Below the pieces are notes generated by a model, which worked only from the letters and a program-made list of their open reading frames with translations, was not told the DNA's origin and searched no databases. A stretch of 58,625 bases of DNA from an uncultured Hungatella sp. (lineage in GTDB: Bacteria > Bacillota > Clostridia > Lachnospirales > Lachnospiraceae), in the NCBI GenBank assembly GCA_947089145.1, contig CAMUJH010000027.1, positions 1-58,625 on the forward strand, read 5' to 3'. The translations under genes and the position numbers were made by a program. Shown here piece by piece: positions 1-8,187 of the stretch (position 1 is the stretch's first letter; each line of letters begins with the position of its first letter).

Positions 1-1
1 A

Positions 2-58
2 CAGGCAATTGCTGACCAGGCGATCCGCCGCGGCGGAAGACGGGCCTTGGAGCTGTAG
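2..58 (+). CDS. 3' end of an unidentified gene
   Basis: An open frame runs from the window edge to a TAG at 56-58, giving 18 residues rich in Arg, Ala and Gly. A good terminator hairpin starts three bases after the stop, which supports a real gene end. Too little is present to name the protein. Confidence 0.35.
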   Translation, partial: QAIADQAIRRGGRRALEL

Positions 59-60
59 GG

Positions 61-91
61 CCCGTGCCGGCAGTCCGCCGGACGGGTTTCT
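61..91 (+). terminator. Rho-independent terminator
   Basis: A 9-bp GC-rich stem with one bulge (61-70 against 78-86) is followed by TTTCT. It closes the partial gene ending at 58. Confidence 0.5.
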
Positions 92-109
92 GATCAAAAA
101 TACGCTCTA

Positions 110-269
110 GAGCGTGTTTGAAAATTCATTCCCGCCATCTGCACGCCCCACTTTGCGGGAGATCTGGCCCTCATTCGGTCAACGTAGCCCACTACGCCTC
201 CCTCATTCGGGCCAAATCTCCCGCAAACTGTGACGCACATCTGACGGAAAGCAATTTTCAAACATGCTC
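110..269. repeat. MITE-like element with terminal inverted repeats
   Basis: The ends GAGCGTGTTTGAAAATT (110-126) and AATTTTCAAACATGCTC (253-269) are inverted copies with one mismatch. Inside is a second inverted pair, GCGGGAGATCTGGCCC near 155-170 against GGGCCAAATCTCCCGC near 210-225, plus a direct repeat of CCCTCATTCGG. It has no coding capacity. The left edge sits in a perfect palindrome CGCTCTAGAGCG (103-114), as if two element ends abut. It lies immediately upstream of the AraC-type gene and could carry its promoter or add an RNA hairpin. A solitary copy of the same end lies at 4332-4358. Confidence 0.7.
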
Positions 270-290
270 TTGGACGGAGTGATGCGACCT

Positions 291-1127
291 ATGATTACCA
301 ACGAAACCGTAAATCAGGCAATTGATTATATACTGCTGCACGCAGAAGAGGGCATAAGCCTGGAGGATGTGGCAGAACACTGTCATTTTTCCAAATATTA
401 TTTCTGCCGGCTTTTTAAAGCGCAGACAGGGGAAAGCGTTTATGGGTTCATAAAAAGGGTCAGGATTGAGCAAAGCGCATTTCGGCTGAAAACGGAGAGC
501 GGGCGTCCCATAACGGAGATCAGCGCTGATTACGGGTACAGTTCTTCCAATTACAGTTCTGCATTTAAGGCGCATTACCATGTGAGTCCGGCTGCATTCA
601 GAAAAAGATGCCGCATTCTGTGTAAGGAACATCCGGTTTTTCACCACAAAAACTGGAGTACGGAAAGTTTTCAGGAGTGCAGAAAGAAAATCACAATGGA
701 GGATGTGAAGGATTACCACGTCATTTATGAGAGGCGGTTTGGAAGCTACGGAAAACTTTGCAGGGACTGGGGCCGTTTTTTGGAACAATACAGGGAGTAC
801 GTTTCCCAGGATACGAAATTTTTAGAGAGAACTTATGATGATCCAGGGGTAACGAAGGCAGAAAACTGCCTTTATGATATTTGCATGAGCGTGGACAAGA
901 GCTGTCCTCTGGAAAATACGGCTACCATACGCGGCGGCAGATGCGCTGTCTATCATTTTAAGGGGCATGTCACGGAAATTTATGGTGCATACCAGACGAT
1001 CTTTACGGTGTGGCTGCCCAGGGCATGCTATCAGGTGGACCCGGAGAGAAATCTGTTTGATATCTACCATAGGGCAGACTGCGCTGCCATGAATATGGAG
1101 CTGGATATATGCGTGCCGGTTAAGTAA
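291..1127 (+). CDS. AraC-family transcriptional regulator with GyrI-like C-terminal half
   Basis: A DNA-binding regulator of 278 aa. The N-terminal 100 residues form the double helix-turn-helix of the AraC/XylS family (SLEDVAEHCHFSKYYFCRLF, then the second helix pair around YGYSSSNYSSAFKAHY). The C-terminal half resembles the GyrI-like effector-binding domain seen in Rob/BmrR-type multidrug sensors. The ATG at 291 is preferred because GGAG at 276-279 is correctly spaced; earlier in-frame ATGs at 264 and 282 lie in or just after the repeat element and lack a ribosome site. The next gene, a MATE pump, follows after 86 bp, so this is probably its local activator and drug sensor (inference). Confidence 0.85.
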   Translation: MITNETVNQAIDYILLHAEEGISLEDVAEHCHFSKYYFCRLFKAQTGESVYGFIKRVRIEQSAFRLKTESGRPITEISADYGYSSSNYSSAFKAHYHVSPAAFRKRCRILCKEHPVFHHKNWSTESFQECRKKITMEDVKDYHVIYERRFGSYGKLCRDWGRFLEQYREYVSQDTKFLERTYDDPGVTKAENCLYDICMSVDKSCPLENTATIRGGRCAVYHFKGHVTEIYGAYQTIFTVWLPRACYQVDPERNLFDIYHRADCAAMNMELDICVPVK

Positions 1128-1170
1128 GCGCTGCATGGCAAGAATTCAGAAGTATATAATCTGCACCTTT

Positions 1171-1201
1171 CTTATAATGGACATGATCTATTCATTATAA
1201 G
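1171..1201 (+). promoter_or_regulatory. Inverted repeat over the MATE ribosome site
   Basis: Perfect 9-bp arms CTTATAATG (1171-1179) and CATTATAAG (1193-1201) flank 13 bases. The 3' arm runs into the AAGGAGG Shine-Dalgarno of the MATE gene. It could be an operator for the upstream AraC-type protein or an RNA stem that hides the ribosome site. Confidence 0.5.
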
Positions 1202-1213
1202 GAGGGTGCTTTT

Positions 1214-2545
1214 ATGAATTTAGAGGAGATCAGACAAAACACGGCAGAGAAGATCATGGAATTTTCGGTTCCGGCTATCATTGCCATGGTGCTGACAGCG
1301 CTTATTACGGTTGCAGACGGATTTTTCATGGGAAATTACGTGGGCAAGGAAGGCATTGCGGCGGTTAATTTGGGGCTGCCCATTGTGTATCTGTACCTGG
1401 CAGCAGGGCTGATGGTTTCCATCGGGGGAGCGGCCATGGCAGGCATGGCCCATGGGGCAGGTGACAGGGAGCAGTGCAGCCAGGTGTTTCGCCAGACCAT
1501 TGTTACCGCGGCCGCAGTTTCTTTGGTTATAAGCATTGCCATGGCATTTGGCCTTGAGCCAATGCTTTTTGTGCTGAGGGCAGACGGGCAGGTGGCGGAG
1601 CATTTCAAGGCATATTACCGGATTATGCTTTTGGAATATCCTGTTATGGTGATAAGCTCTTCTTTTGGGATGTTTATCCGGGGAGAGGGGAATCCGGAAT
1701 TTTATATGAAGGTGACAGTCTTAAACGTCTTGCTGAATGTGGCGCTGGATTACTGTTTTGCAGGGCGCCTGACGCTTGGGGCATCGGGGATTGCGCTGGC
1801 TTCGCTAATTTCCGGCGCGGTTTCCCTGGGGTGCATGTTCGGCTATTTTTTGAGAAGGGCAGAGATTTACCGTCTGGGAAGATTCCGCTTTTCTTGGGTG
1901 GTCTTCCTAAGAGGAATTCTAAACGGCAGTTCGGAGTTTATTGGGGAAATGTCTACAGGAATTGCAATGTTTGCCTATAATTTCGTGATTATGAGAAGGA
2001 TTGGGGCGGACGGCGTGACGGCTTTTACTGTTGTGGGATACATCTCTTATGTATTCAGCATGATTGTGGTCGGGTTCGGGCAGGGGGCAAGTCCTCTTAT
2101 AAGCTTTTGCTATGGGGCGGAGGAGAGAAGGCTGGCAGCGGATATCAGAAAAAAGACTAACCGATATGTATTTGCAGCAGGGGTGGGAGTATATTTGATC
2201 ATGACAGCAGTTTCTGACTGGTATGGGGGATGGTTTGTCAGAAGCGAATATGTGCGGGAAATGATAGGCGCTGGCATGGGGATTTTTATGGTTTCTTTTT
2301 TCTTCTCCGGGATAAATTCGATTACGTCCTTTTATTTTACGGCTACCGGAAGGGCTTTTGAGTCGGCGGTGATTTCCTTTTCCAGGGGATTGGTAATTCT
2401 TTTGATCTGTATTTTTTTGCTTCCCCCGCTATTTGGAATGACAGGGGTATGGATGGCGGCTCCAATGACAGAGGCGGTTACACTGGGGATCACAGGCGCC
2501 TTTTTGCTCAGGGAGAAAAGCAGGGCATGGCTCAGAGATACGTAA
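1214..2545 (+). CDS. MATE-family multidrug efflux transporter
   Basis: An integral membrane protein of 443 aa with about twelve hydrophobic segments, the normal length for MATE/NorM-DinF antiporters that export cationic drugs using a sodium or proton gradient. It keeps the internal two-fold layout, with glycine-rich loops around VADGFFMGNYVGKEGIAAVN and again near FSMIVVGFGQGASPLISF. The ATG follows AAGGAGG at good spacing. Its 3' end overlaps the convergent ArsR-type gene by 14 bp. Pairing with the upstream AraC/GyrI-type regulator suggests induced drug resistance. The substrate cannot be told from sequence. Confidence 0.9.
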   Translation: MNLEEIRQNTAEKIMEFSVPAIIAMVLTALITVADGFFMGNYVGKEGIAAVNLGLPIVYLYLAAGLMVSIGGAAMAGMAHGAGDREQCSQVFRQTIVTAAAVSLVISIAMAFGLEPMLFVLRADGQVAEHFKAYYRIMLLEYPVMVISSSFGMFIRGEGNPEFYMKVTVLNVLLNVALDYCFAGRLTLGASGIALASLISGAVSLGCMFGYFLRRAEIYRLGRFRFSWVVFLRGILNGSSEFIGEMSTGIAMFAYNFVIMRRIGADGVTAFTVVGYISYVFSMIVVGFGQGASPLISFCYGAEERRLAADIRKKTNRYVFAAGVGVYLIMTAVSDWYGGWFVRSEYVREMIGAGMGIFMVSFFFSGINSITSFYFTATGRAFESAVISFSRGLVILLICIFLLPPLFGMTGVWMAAPMTEAVTLGITGAFLLREKSRAWLRDT

Positions 2546-3506
2546 GATTCATGACAATGCCTTGGGGGTAATCGCCGTATTTTTCGCCGAAAAGGTTCAG
2601 CCCTCCTGCATATTCTGCATCCTCTTTGATTTGGATTGTTAGGGAAATATAGGGCTGGGCTTCAATGTTTAAGTCTTTTAACCCAATGGATGGATTGGCG
2701 GGCATTCCATCCAGAAAACTGCCTTTTTCCCGGACAGAAAAGGTTTTTAACAGGCCGTACTGGGTATTGCCGTTGGGCCAGGCAGGCGGGTTAAGCTTTC
2801 CCCTTCTGGCGCCGAAATCTCCTGGGGAGTGGAAGGTCCCTACTTCTGTCTGATTAATGGAAACCGTAATGTCAGAGGGCCAGTTTTCTAAAAATCCCGG
2901 GGCTTCCGAACAGATTTCCATAGAAAAGGAGATCTCGCACAAAGGGAGAAGGGGATTGTGAATATTGGGAAAACGGTATTCCAGACAGCCTTTGCTGAAC
3001 CAGATAAGCTGGGCTCTGGTTCTGGCAGGGGTGTAAAAGGACTGGATGGTGTCATAGGCGTCTATGGGGCCGTTTTCGTCGGCCAGGCCGCAGGTGGGGG
3101 AGATGGTGCAGTTCCAGTAGTTTCCAATGGGCATGTCCAGGGAAATGGTCTTGCTGGCAGAGTCAATATCTGCATCAAAGGTTTCCAGGTGAAAGGACTG
3201 AAGGCTGCACATACACACCCTCATGGAGCCGTGAAGGCCAGGCTGGCTTTCGGTGATGACCAGCTTTGCCGCTTCCAGGGTCTTGATGTGAAGGGCGGCG
3301 GAGGACAAGGGAATATTTAAGATGGAAGCGATTTCCTGGAGGGACCGGGGGGTGGTCTTGAGCATATCCAGGATCTCCAGGCGCACGGGGGAGGAGAGGG
3401 CTTTTCCGATTTTGGCAATTCGCTGGCGGTGGGAAGGGTTGCTTAGATGGAGATGGATATTGCGTTCGCCGATGATTTGAATGGTGCGTTTTTCTTTTCC
3501 AGCCAT
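2532..3506 (-). CDS. ArsR-type winged-helix regulator with large C-terminal domain
   Basis: A 324-aa protein with a winged helix at residues 30-100 (SPVRLEILDMLKTTPRSLQEIASILNIPLSSAA), typical of ArsR-like repressors, followed by about 220 residues without a recognised fold. ArsR proteins are normally near 100 aa, so this belongs to the long ArsR-like regulators of Clostridia, whose C-terminal domain probably senses a ligand. The usual metal-binding cysteine pair is absent. The gene converges on the MATE gene and is divergent from the Crp-type gene, sharing a 123-bp control region that holds an inverted repeat. Confidence 0.8.
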   Translation of the reverse strand: MAGKEKRTIQIIGERNIHLHLSNPSHRQRIAKIGKALSSPVRLEILDMLKTTPRSLQEIASILNIPLSSAALHIKTLEAAKLVITESQPGLHGSMRVCMCSLQSFHLETFDADIDSASKTISLDMPIGNYWNCTISPTCGLADENGPIDAYDTIQSFYTPARTRAQLIWFSKGCLEYRFPNIHNPLLPLCEISFSMEICSEAPGFLENWPSDITVSINQTEVGTFHSPGDFGARRGKLNPPAWPNGNTQYGLLKTFSVREKGSFLDGMPANPSIGLKDLNIEAQPYISLTIQIKEDAEYAGGLNLFGEKYGDYPQGIVMNLTYL

Positions 3507-3554
3507 AAGGAGCTCCTTTCTTACAGGAATTTCGTTTGTTTGTCTCTAATGATA

Positions 3555-3580
3555 TACTTTATTACATAAAAAGTAAAGTA
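3555..3580. promoter_or_regulatory. Inverted repeat in the ArsR/Crp divergent promoter
   Basis: TACTTTA (3555-3561) and TAAAGTA (3574-3580) are perfect 7-bp arms separated by 12 AT-rich bases. It sits 49 bp upstream of the ArsR-type start and is a candidate operator for that protein. Confidence 0.4.
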
Positions 3581-3629
3581 AAAGGCGGCAGTTTTGGAGA
3601 AATGTTTACGTTGGCAGGAGGGGAGATGC

Positions 3630-4292
3630 ATGGCAGGCAGGGTGCTTACTCAGGAGGAGGAGAAAATTCTCAGGGATACGGGAATTGTGTTTACGGTTCA
3701 GCCAGGTCATTTTATTTATATGAGAGGGGATTCGGCTGACAAGGTTTATTATATTTTAAAAGGCCGGGTAAGGATTTTCCAGAATCTGCCTTCTGGCCGG
3801 GAAATGACTTTGGATGTGGCGGAGGCGGGCCGGATTTTCGGAGAGTCGGCCTTTATGGGAAACGGTGTGCGGCCTGCGTCTGTCCAGGCGGTAAATAGGG
3901 TTACCCTGATCTCGTTCCGGATAGGGGATATTTTGCCGTACTTTCGAATGAGAGGGGAGCTGGCCCTTCATTTTCTGCAGCTTTGTTCCAATGCCATGGA
4001 TCATCTGACTGCCCGAATGGAGGAACAGTGTCTGCTGGACAGGTACGGAAAGGTGGCAAGCTATATTTTGGATAAAACAGAGCCGGATTCTGTGGAAAAA
4101 GGCGCTGCCGGAGGGGTGCTTCCCTATACGCATGAGGATTTGTCTATTTCCCTGGGGCTTAACCGGTCTACAGTTACCATGGTTTTGAAGGAGTTTGAAG
4201 AGGAGGGGTGGCTGGAGAGGGGATACCGGTACCTGAGGGTTCTGAACCGCAGAGGGCTTAAGGAAGTGGTGGAGCGGCAGAAGGGCGGATGA
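3630..4292 (+). CDS. Crp/Fnr-family transcriptional regulator
   Basis: A 220-aa protein with an N-terminal cyclic-nucleotide-binding-like beta barrel (residues 18-120; YILKGRVRIF, GRIFGESAFMG) and a C-terminal HTH_Crp winged helix (LSISLGLNRSTVTMVLKEF). Effector-contact residues are not all conserved and there is no Fnr-type cysteine cluster, so neither cAMP nor an iron-sulfur cluster is assured. The ATG at 3630 follows GGAGGGG at proper spacing; a longer in-frame TTG at 3594 lacks one. It is transcribed away from the ArsR-type gene, with a ZIP transporter downstream after a gap holding a repeat end. Confidence 0.85.
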   Translation: MAGRVLTQEEEKILRDTGIVFTVQPGHFIYMRGDSADKVYYILKGRVRIFQNLPSGREMTLDVAEAGRIFGESAFMGNGVRPASVQAVNRVTLISFRIGDILPYFRMRGELALHFLQLCSNAMDHLTARMEEQCLLDRYGKVASYILDKTEPDSVEKGAAGGVLPYTHEDLSISLGLNRSTVTMVLKEFEEEGWLERGYRYLRVLNRRGLKEVVERQKGG

Positions 4293-4331
4293 TTTTGGGT
4301 CGGGGATTTCCGGCAGGGGAATGGCGGAGCG

Positions 4332-4358
4332 GGGAATGAATTTTCAAACACGCTCTAG
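4332..4358. repeat. Solitary terminal repeat of the 110-269 element
   Basis: A 27-bp stretch beginning GGGAATGAATTTTCAAACAC is an exact inverted copy of positions 107-133. No second end was found nearby, so this is a remnant or a single-ended copy. Confidence 0.7.
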
Positions 4359-4501
4359 CAAGGGGAGCGAACCGCAACGGCAAAGAGGCATTGCCCATGT
4401 TTAAAGTGGAGAAACTGTGGGAAAGCTGTAGTATTATGAGAACAGAGAAAACCGGAGTTTAAATAATTCTCGTACATTCTGATGTTGGGAAGGGGTGCGT
4501 G

Positions 4502-5284
4502 ATGCAGGGAAAGGTTATATGGGGAATTCTGTTTCCCTTTTTAGGGACTGCTTTAGGGGCCGGATGTGTGGTATTTATGAAAGATCGGCTGAATATTATG
4601 GTGCAGCGGGCTCTCACCGGATTTGCCGCCGGGGTCATGGTGGCGGCCTCTGTCTGGAGCCTGCTGGTTCCGGCTATGGAATATGCACAGGGGATGGGGA
4701 AATGGGCCTTTGTGCCTGCGGCAGCCGGATTCTGGCTTGGCATTCTGTTTCTGCTTTTTCTGGATCGGACGATTCCTCATCTGCACATGAACAGCACCAG
4801 GGCCGAGGGGCCGGAGAGTGCGCTGCGGAGAACAACCATGCTGGTGCTTGCGGTGACCCTTCACAATTTGCCGGAGGGAATGGCAGTAGGCGTGGTCTAT
4901 GCAGGATGGCTTGCGGGGGATACGGGGATCACGGCCATGGCGGCGCTGGCCCTTTCTTTGGGTATTGCGATTCAGAATTTTCCGGAGGGCGCCATCATAT
5001 CCATGCCTTTGCGGGCGGAGGGGATGAGTAAAGTACAGGCGTTTTTTTACGGAACCCTTTCCGGGGCAGTGGAGCCTTTGGGGGCAGCTTTGACAATCAT
5101 GGCGGCGGGCCTGGTGGTGCCGGTTCTTCCCTATCTTTTAAGCTTTGCGGCGGGGGCCATGATTTATGTGGTAGTTGAGGAACTGATTCCGGAACTTTCC
5201 GAGGGGTTCCATTCCAATTTGGGAACGGTTTTCTTTGCAGCGGGATTTACGGTGATGATGGCGCTGGATGTGGCTTTGGGGTAG
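4502..5284 (+). CDS. ZIP-family divalent metal transporter
   Basis: A 260-aa membrane protein with about eight hydrophobic segments. The two signature metal-site helices are present: HNLPEGMAVGVV near residue 120 and NFPEGAIISMP near residue 160, both hallmarks of the GufA branch of ZIP proteins that import zinc, iron or manganese. The ATG at 4502 is preferred over the overlapping GTG at 4499, and AAGGGGTG lies just upstream. It stands alone and no metal-regulated operator was recognised. Metal specificity is unknown. Confidence 0.88.
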   Translation: MQGKVIWGILFPFLGTALGAGCVVFMKDRLNIMVQRALTGFAAGVMVAASVWSLLVPAMEYAQGMGKWAFVPAAAGFWLGILFLLFLDRTIPHLHMNSTRAEGPESALRRTTMLVLAVTLHNLPEGMAVGVVYAGWLAGDTGITAMAALALSLGIAIQNFPEGAIISMPLRAEGMSKVQAFFYGTLSGAVEPLGAALTIMAAGLVVPVLPYLLSFAAGAMIYVVVEELIPELSEGFHSNLGTVFFAAGFTVMMALDVALG

Positions 5285-5489
5285 AGGACGGGGAAGCAGT
5301 GAAGAAGCAGCAAGGAAGCAGCAATTCAAAAAACAGGTAAAATTTTCTGAAATGTTGCATAAACAACAATCTCTTTTTCTTTCTTATTTATAATAAAAAC
5401 AGATGGAAAGAAAAATTTAAAATTGTATCTGAGCTGTTGCCCATAAGAGTAAGAAGGCAGCAGGATTCGGATGCAGAATGGAGGAGAAG

Positions 5490-6329
5490 ATGAAGAGATT
5501 TGAGATGCTGCTTTACATACTGGCCGGGAACATGCTGCTGGCTTTTGCCGTGTGCGCATTTGTTGTTCCAAATGGGTTTATGCTGGGCGGATCTACAGGG
5601 ATCGCCCTGGTGATCCGGTCGTGGATTCCACTGCCTATTTCTGCAATCACGGCGGTTGTTAATGTGTCTCTGTTTGTGCTGGGGTATATTTTTCTGGGAA
5701 AGAAGTTTGCCATGACTTCTCTTATTTCAACGGTCATTTATCCGGTAATTTTGGGGGTATTTGAGCGGCTTCCAATGGGAACCTGGTTTTCCGGGGACAC
5801 GCTGCTTTGTGCTGTGTTTGCAGGGGTTCTGATGGGCGGCGGCATTGGGCTGGTTATCCGGGCAGGCGGTTCTACAGGAGGCATGGACATCCCGCCCTGC
5901 ATTCTGCAGAAATTAAAGGGGATTCCAGTGGGCAATTCCATGATGTGCTTTGACATTGTAATTCTTGGACTTCAGATTTTAAGAGGGGGATGGGACGGCA
6001 TTCTTTACGGAATCGTGGTGATTGTGCTTACATCAGGGATGATGAATCAGACCATTCTCTCCGGGGAGAAGAAGATCGAGCTGATTATTATTTCTCCCAA
6101 ATATGAGGAAATCTGCAAGGCTGTTTTAAACGATTTGGACAGCGGCATGACGTATTTGAATATTGAGACTGGGTACCGCAATGAGGCTCAGAAGGCGGTT
6201 TTCAGCGTGGTGTATGCCAAGCAGTATCCTGTGTTTCGGGATAAAGCACTGGGGATTGACCCCAATGCGTTTATTGTGGCCTCGCCGGTAATGAATGTGA
6301 ACGGACGGGGATATACGCTGTCACGGTAA
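5490..6329 (+). CDS. YitT-family membrane protein (DUF161/DUF2179)
   Basis: A 279-aa protein: five or so N-terminal membrane segments with the family's glycine-rich motif (GGSTGIALVIRSW, then GLVIRAGGSTGGMDI), and a C-terminal soluble DUF2179 domain from about residue 190 (KKIELIIISPKYEEICKAV). Family members are common in Firmicutes; function is poorly defined. The ATG at 5490 has GGAGG six bases upstream; the in-frame ATG at 5478 does not. Confidence 0.85.
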   Translation: MKRFEMLLYILAGNMLLAFAVCAFVVPNGFMLGGSTGIALVIRSWIPLPISAITAVVNVSLFVLGYIFLGKKFAMTSLISTVIYPVILGVFERLPMGTWFSGDTLLCAVFAGVLMGGGIGLVIRAGGSTGGMDIPPCILQKLKGIPVGNSMMCFDIVILGLQILRGGWDGILYGIVVIVLTSGMMNQTILSGEKKIELIIISPKYEEICKAVLNDLDSGMTYLNIETGYRNEAQKAVFSVVYAKQYPVFRDKALGIDPNAFIVASPVMNVNGRGYTLSR

Positions 6330-6333
6330 CCCT

Positions 6334-6580
6334 CATGCGCCCGGCAGGGGAGGCACCACCACCCGTGAAAGTCCGGGGGCGCATTTGGCATCCCCGAATG
6401 GGTGGAGCCTACTTGACGGGGGACTTTTATAGTATCCCCATGCGCCTGGTGGGGGAGGCACCACCAGGCATGAAAGCCAGGCGGGCGTATCTGGCGTCCC
6501 CAAATGCCGAATGGGTGCCGTCTACTCGTCGTCGGACTTTCATAGTACCCCCATGCCGCTTTTTCGGCATCACCATAAAT
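6334..6580. repeat. Structured two-and-a-part tandem repeat
   Basis: Units 6334-6438 and 6439-6551 are diverged copies, each starting CATGCGCC, carrying GGGGAGGCACCACCA and ending with GGACTTT(T/C)ATAGTA(T/C)CCCC. A third copy starts at 6552 and breaks off. Each unit can fold: in unit 2 CCTGGTGG pairs with CCACCAGG, and TGAAAG near the start pairs with CTTTCA at the end. No open frame in it looks like a protein. The following bases to 6757 show nothing recognisable. Confidence 0.55.
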
Positions 6581-6757
6581 GAAAGAGGGGGCTACTAACC
6601 CTTCTGGGGGATGCATACAAAATGCCAAGGGAGGGCATTTTGGCAAAGCCTGATGCTTTGGAGCAATGAGACGGAAAAGGCAGAATCCGGTTATTTGACA
6701 TGGAAGGTGAAAGGCATGTGCATCGGGAAAGGCACCGTAAATTTGTTGAGGAAATAA

Positions 6758-6786
6758 TTGTGCTGTGACGTGATTTCGGATATAAT
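6758..6786 (+). promoter_or_regulatory. Sigma-A type promoter for the Sel1 gene
   Basis: TTGTGC (6758-6763), a 17-bp spacer and a perfect TATAAT (6781-6786), about 100 bp upstream of the Sel1-repeat gene. Confidence 0.6.
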
Positions 6787-6887
6787 GGTGGTGAATAAAT
6801 CCATATGCTGCATATGTTTTGGCAGAAAAAGCATCAGAAGCATAGGCTGGCATTTTGGTTAGAAAAGCGGATACAAGGAGAAGCGAT

Positions 6888-8126
6888 ATGGGGAAATGTT
6901 TTAGTGATGTGGTGGAGCAGGCACTCCGGGATATTTACTATGATGTAAGGACAGGGCGGGGGCAGGAGAGTTTCCGGCGTTTGGAGCAGGCTTCGGCAGC
7001 AGGGGACGGAGATGCCTCCTGTATTTTGGCAAGGTGTCTGTGCGGGTACCAGTACACATGGGAGGGGCACGGATTTCCTGAGGATGACGACAGGGCGATT
7101 GCCCTTTATCACAGGTCGGTGGAGCAGGGAAGCGCTATCGGGGTGCTGGTGTCTCTAAGGTCCGGGGAACTGACGCCACAGGTAAGGGCCAGGATGCCGT
7201 TTGCCAGCCTGCAGGAGGCTTTTGACGTGGTTCTTCAAAAGGCGGAGATGGGGGACGCATTCTGTCAGTACACAATAGGAAACGCCTATTTCTGGTGGGA
7301 CTTTCTGGAGATACAGGGCAAAGGGAGGGAGTCATTTCCAAGCCCTCAGGCATTTAAAGCGTATTTAAGGGATAACATTTCCAAGTGCGAGGACTGGTTC
7401 TGGAAGGCGTTTCGGGGCGGAATGTACCATGCAGGCGGTAATTTGCGCCAATATTATGAAAAGGGAGATGAGGACATTATCCCGCCGCAGCCTCAGAAGG
7501 CTGAGGGGATATGGCGCATGGGGGCGGAGCTTGGATATCCGCTTCACCAGTATTTTTATGCGAGGGATTTGGACAAGGCCGGCAATAAGGCGGAAGCCTT
7601 CAGATGGCATGAAAAGGCAGCAGCAGGCGGGGAGAAGAACAGCTGGTTTTATGTGGGCCTGGCTTATGAGGAGGGGAAGATCGTTCCAAAGGATTCAAGC
7701 CGTGCGGCTCAGTGCTATGAGAAGGGAATGAAGCCGACAGGAAGCGTTGGGTGCTATAATCGGCTTGGCGCGTTGTATTTTAAAGGCGAGGGCGTTCCCC
7801 AGGATTATGAGAAAGGGGTAAAGCTCCTAATGAGAGCTTATGAGGAGGAGAATAACTGGGGATGCGTTTATCTGGGCAGAGCTTATCTGTATGGGCTTGG
7901 CGTGGCGCAGGATTACCGGAAAGCCAGGGAATTTTTGGAGAAGGTGACCTGGAACAATGAGGAGGCTTTTTATCTGCGGGGAGTTATTTACGCTCAGGGG
8001 CTAGGTGTTCCGGCGGATATTAAGAAGGGCGTGGAGTTCCTTCAGAAAGCGGGAAACCGGGCGGACGCTAAGGAAGAGCTTGGGAAGTACAAGAAGACTT
8101 TGTTTGGAAAATGGGTCCGCAGATAG
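6888..8126 (+). CDS. Sel1-like / TPR repeat protein
   Basis: A 412-aa soluble protein built from Sel1-type helical repeats, best seen from residue 225 on: AGNKAEAFRWHEKAAAGG, then GKIVPKDSSRAAQCYEKG, GEGVPQDYEKGVKLLMRA, GLGVAQDYRKAREFLEKV and GLGVPADIKKGVEFLQKA. Such solenoids mediate protein-protein contacts. No signal peptide or enzymatic domain is visible. The ATG at 6888 follows AAGGAG; a TTG at 6855 extends the frame without a ribosome site. It precedes guaA by 61 bp, but a palindrome lies between them and a functional link is not evident. Confidence 0.8.
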   Translation: MGKCFSDVVEQALRDIYYDVRTGRGQESFRRLEQASAAGDGDASCILARCLCGYQYTWEGHGFPEDDDRAIALYHRSVEQGSAIGVLVSLRSGELTPQVRARMPFASLQEAFDVVLQKAEMGDAFCQYTIGNAYFWWDFLEIQGKGRESFPSPQAFKAYLRDNISKCEDWFWKAFRGGMYHAGGNLRQYYEKGDEDIIPPQPQKAEGIWRMGAELGYPLHQYFYARDLDKAGNKAEAFRWHEKAAAGGEKNSWFYVGLAYEEGKIVPKDSSRAAQCYEKGMKPTGSVGCYNRLGALYFKGEGVPQDYEKGVKLLMRAYEEENNWGCVYLGRAYLYGLGVAQDYRKAREFLEKVTWNNEEAFYLRGVIYAQGLGVPADIKKGVEFLQKAGNRADAKEELGKYKKTLFGKWVRR

Positions 8127-8158
8127 GCGCAGGCGGGCAGGGACTTTGATGTTCAGCC

Positions 8159-8170
8159 ATGTAATTACAT
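8159..8170. promoter_or_regulatory. Palindrome upstream of guaA
   Basis: ATGTAATTACAT is a perfect 12-bp palindrome just before the guaA ribosome site. It is a possible operator; the binding protein is unknown. Confidence 0.35.
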
Positions 8171-8187
8171 AGAAGGAGACGATTAGC

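Noticed and set aside
6188-6853. Frames on both strands across the tandem repeat
   Set aside because: Composition follows the repeat units; no ribosome sites. The region is better explained as structured non-coding DNA.
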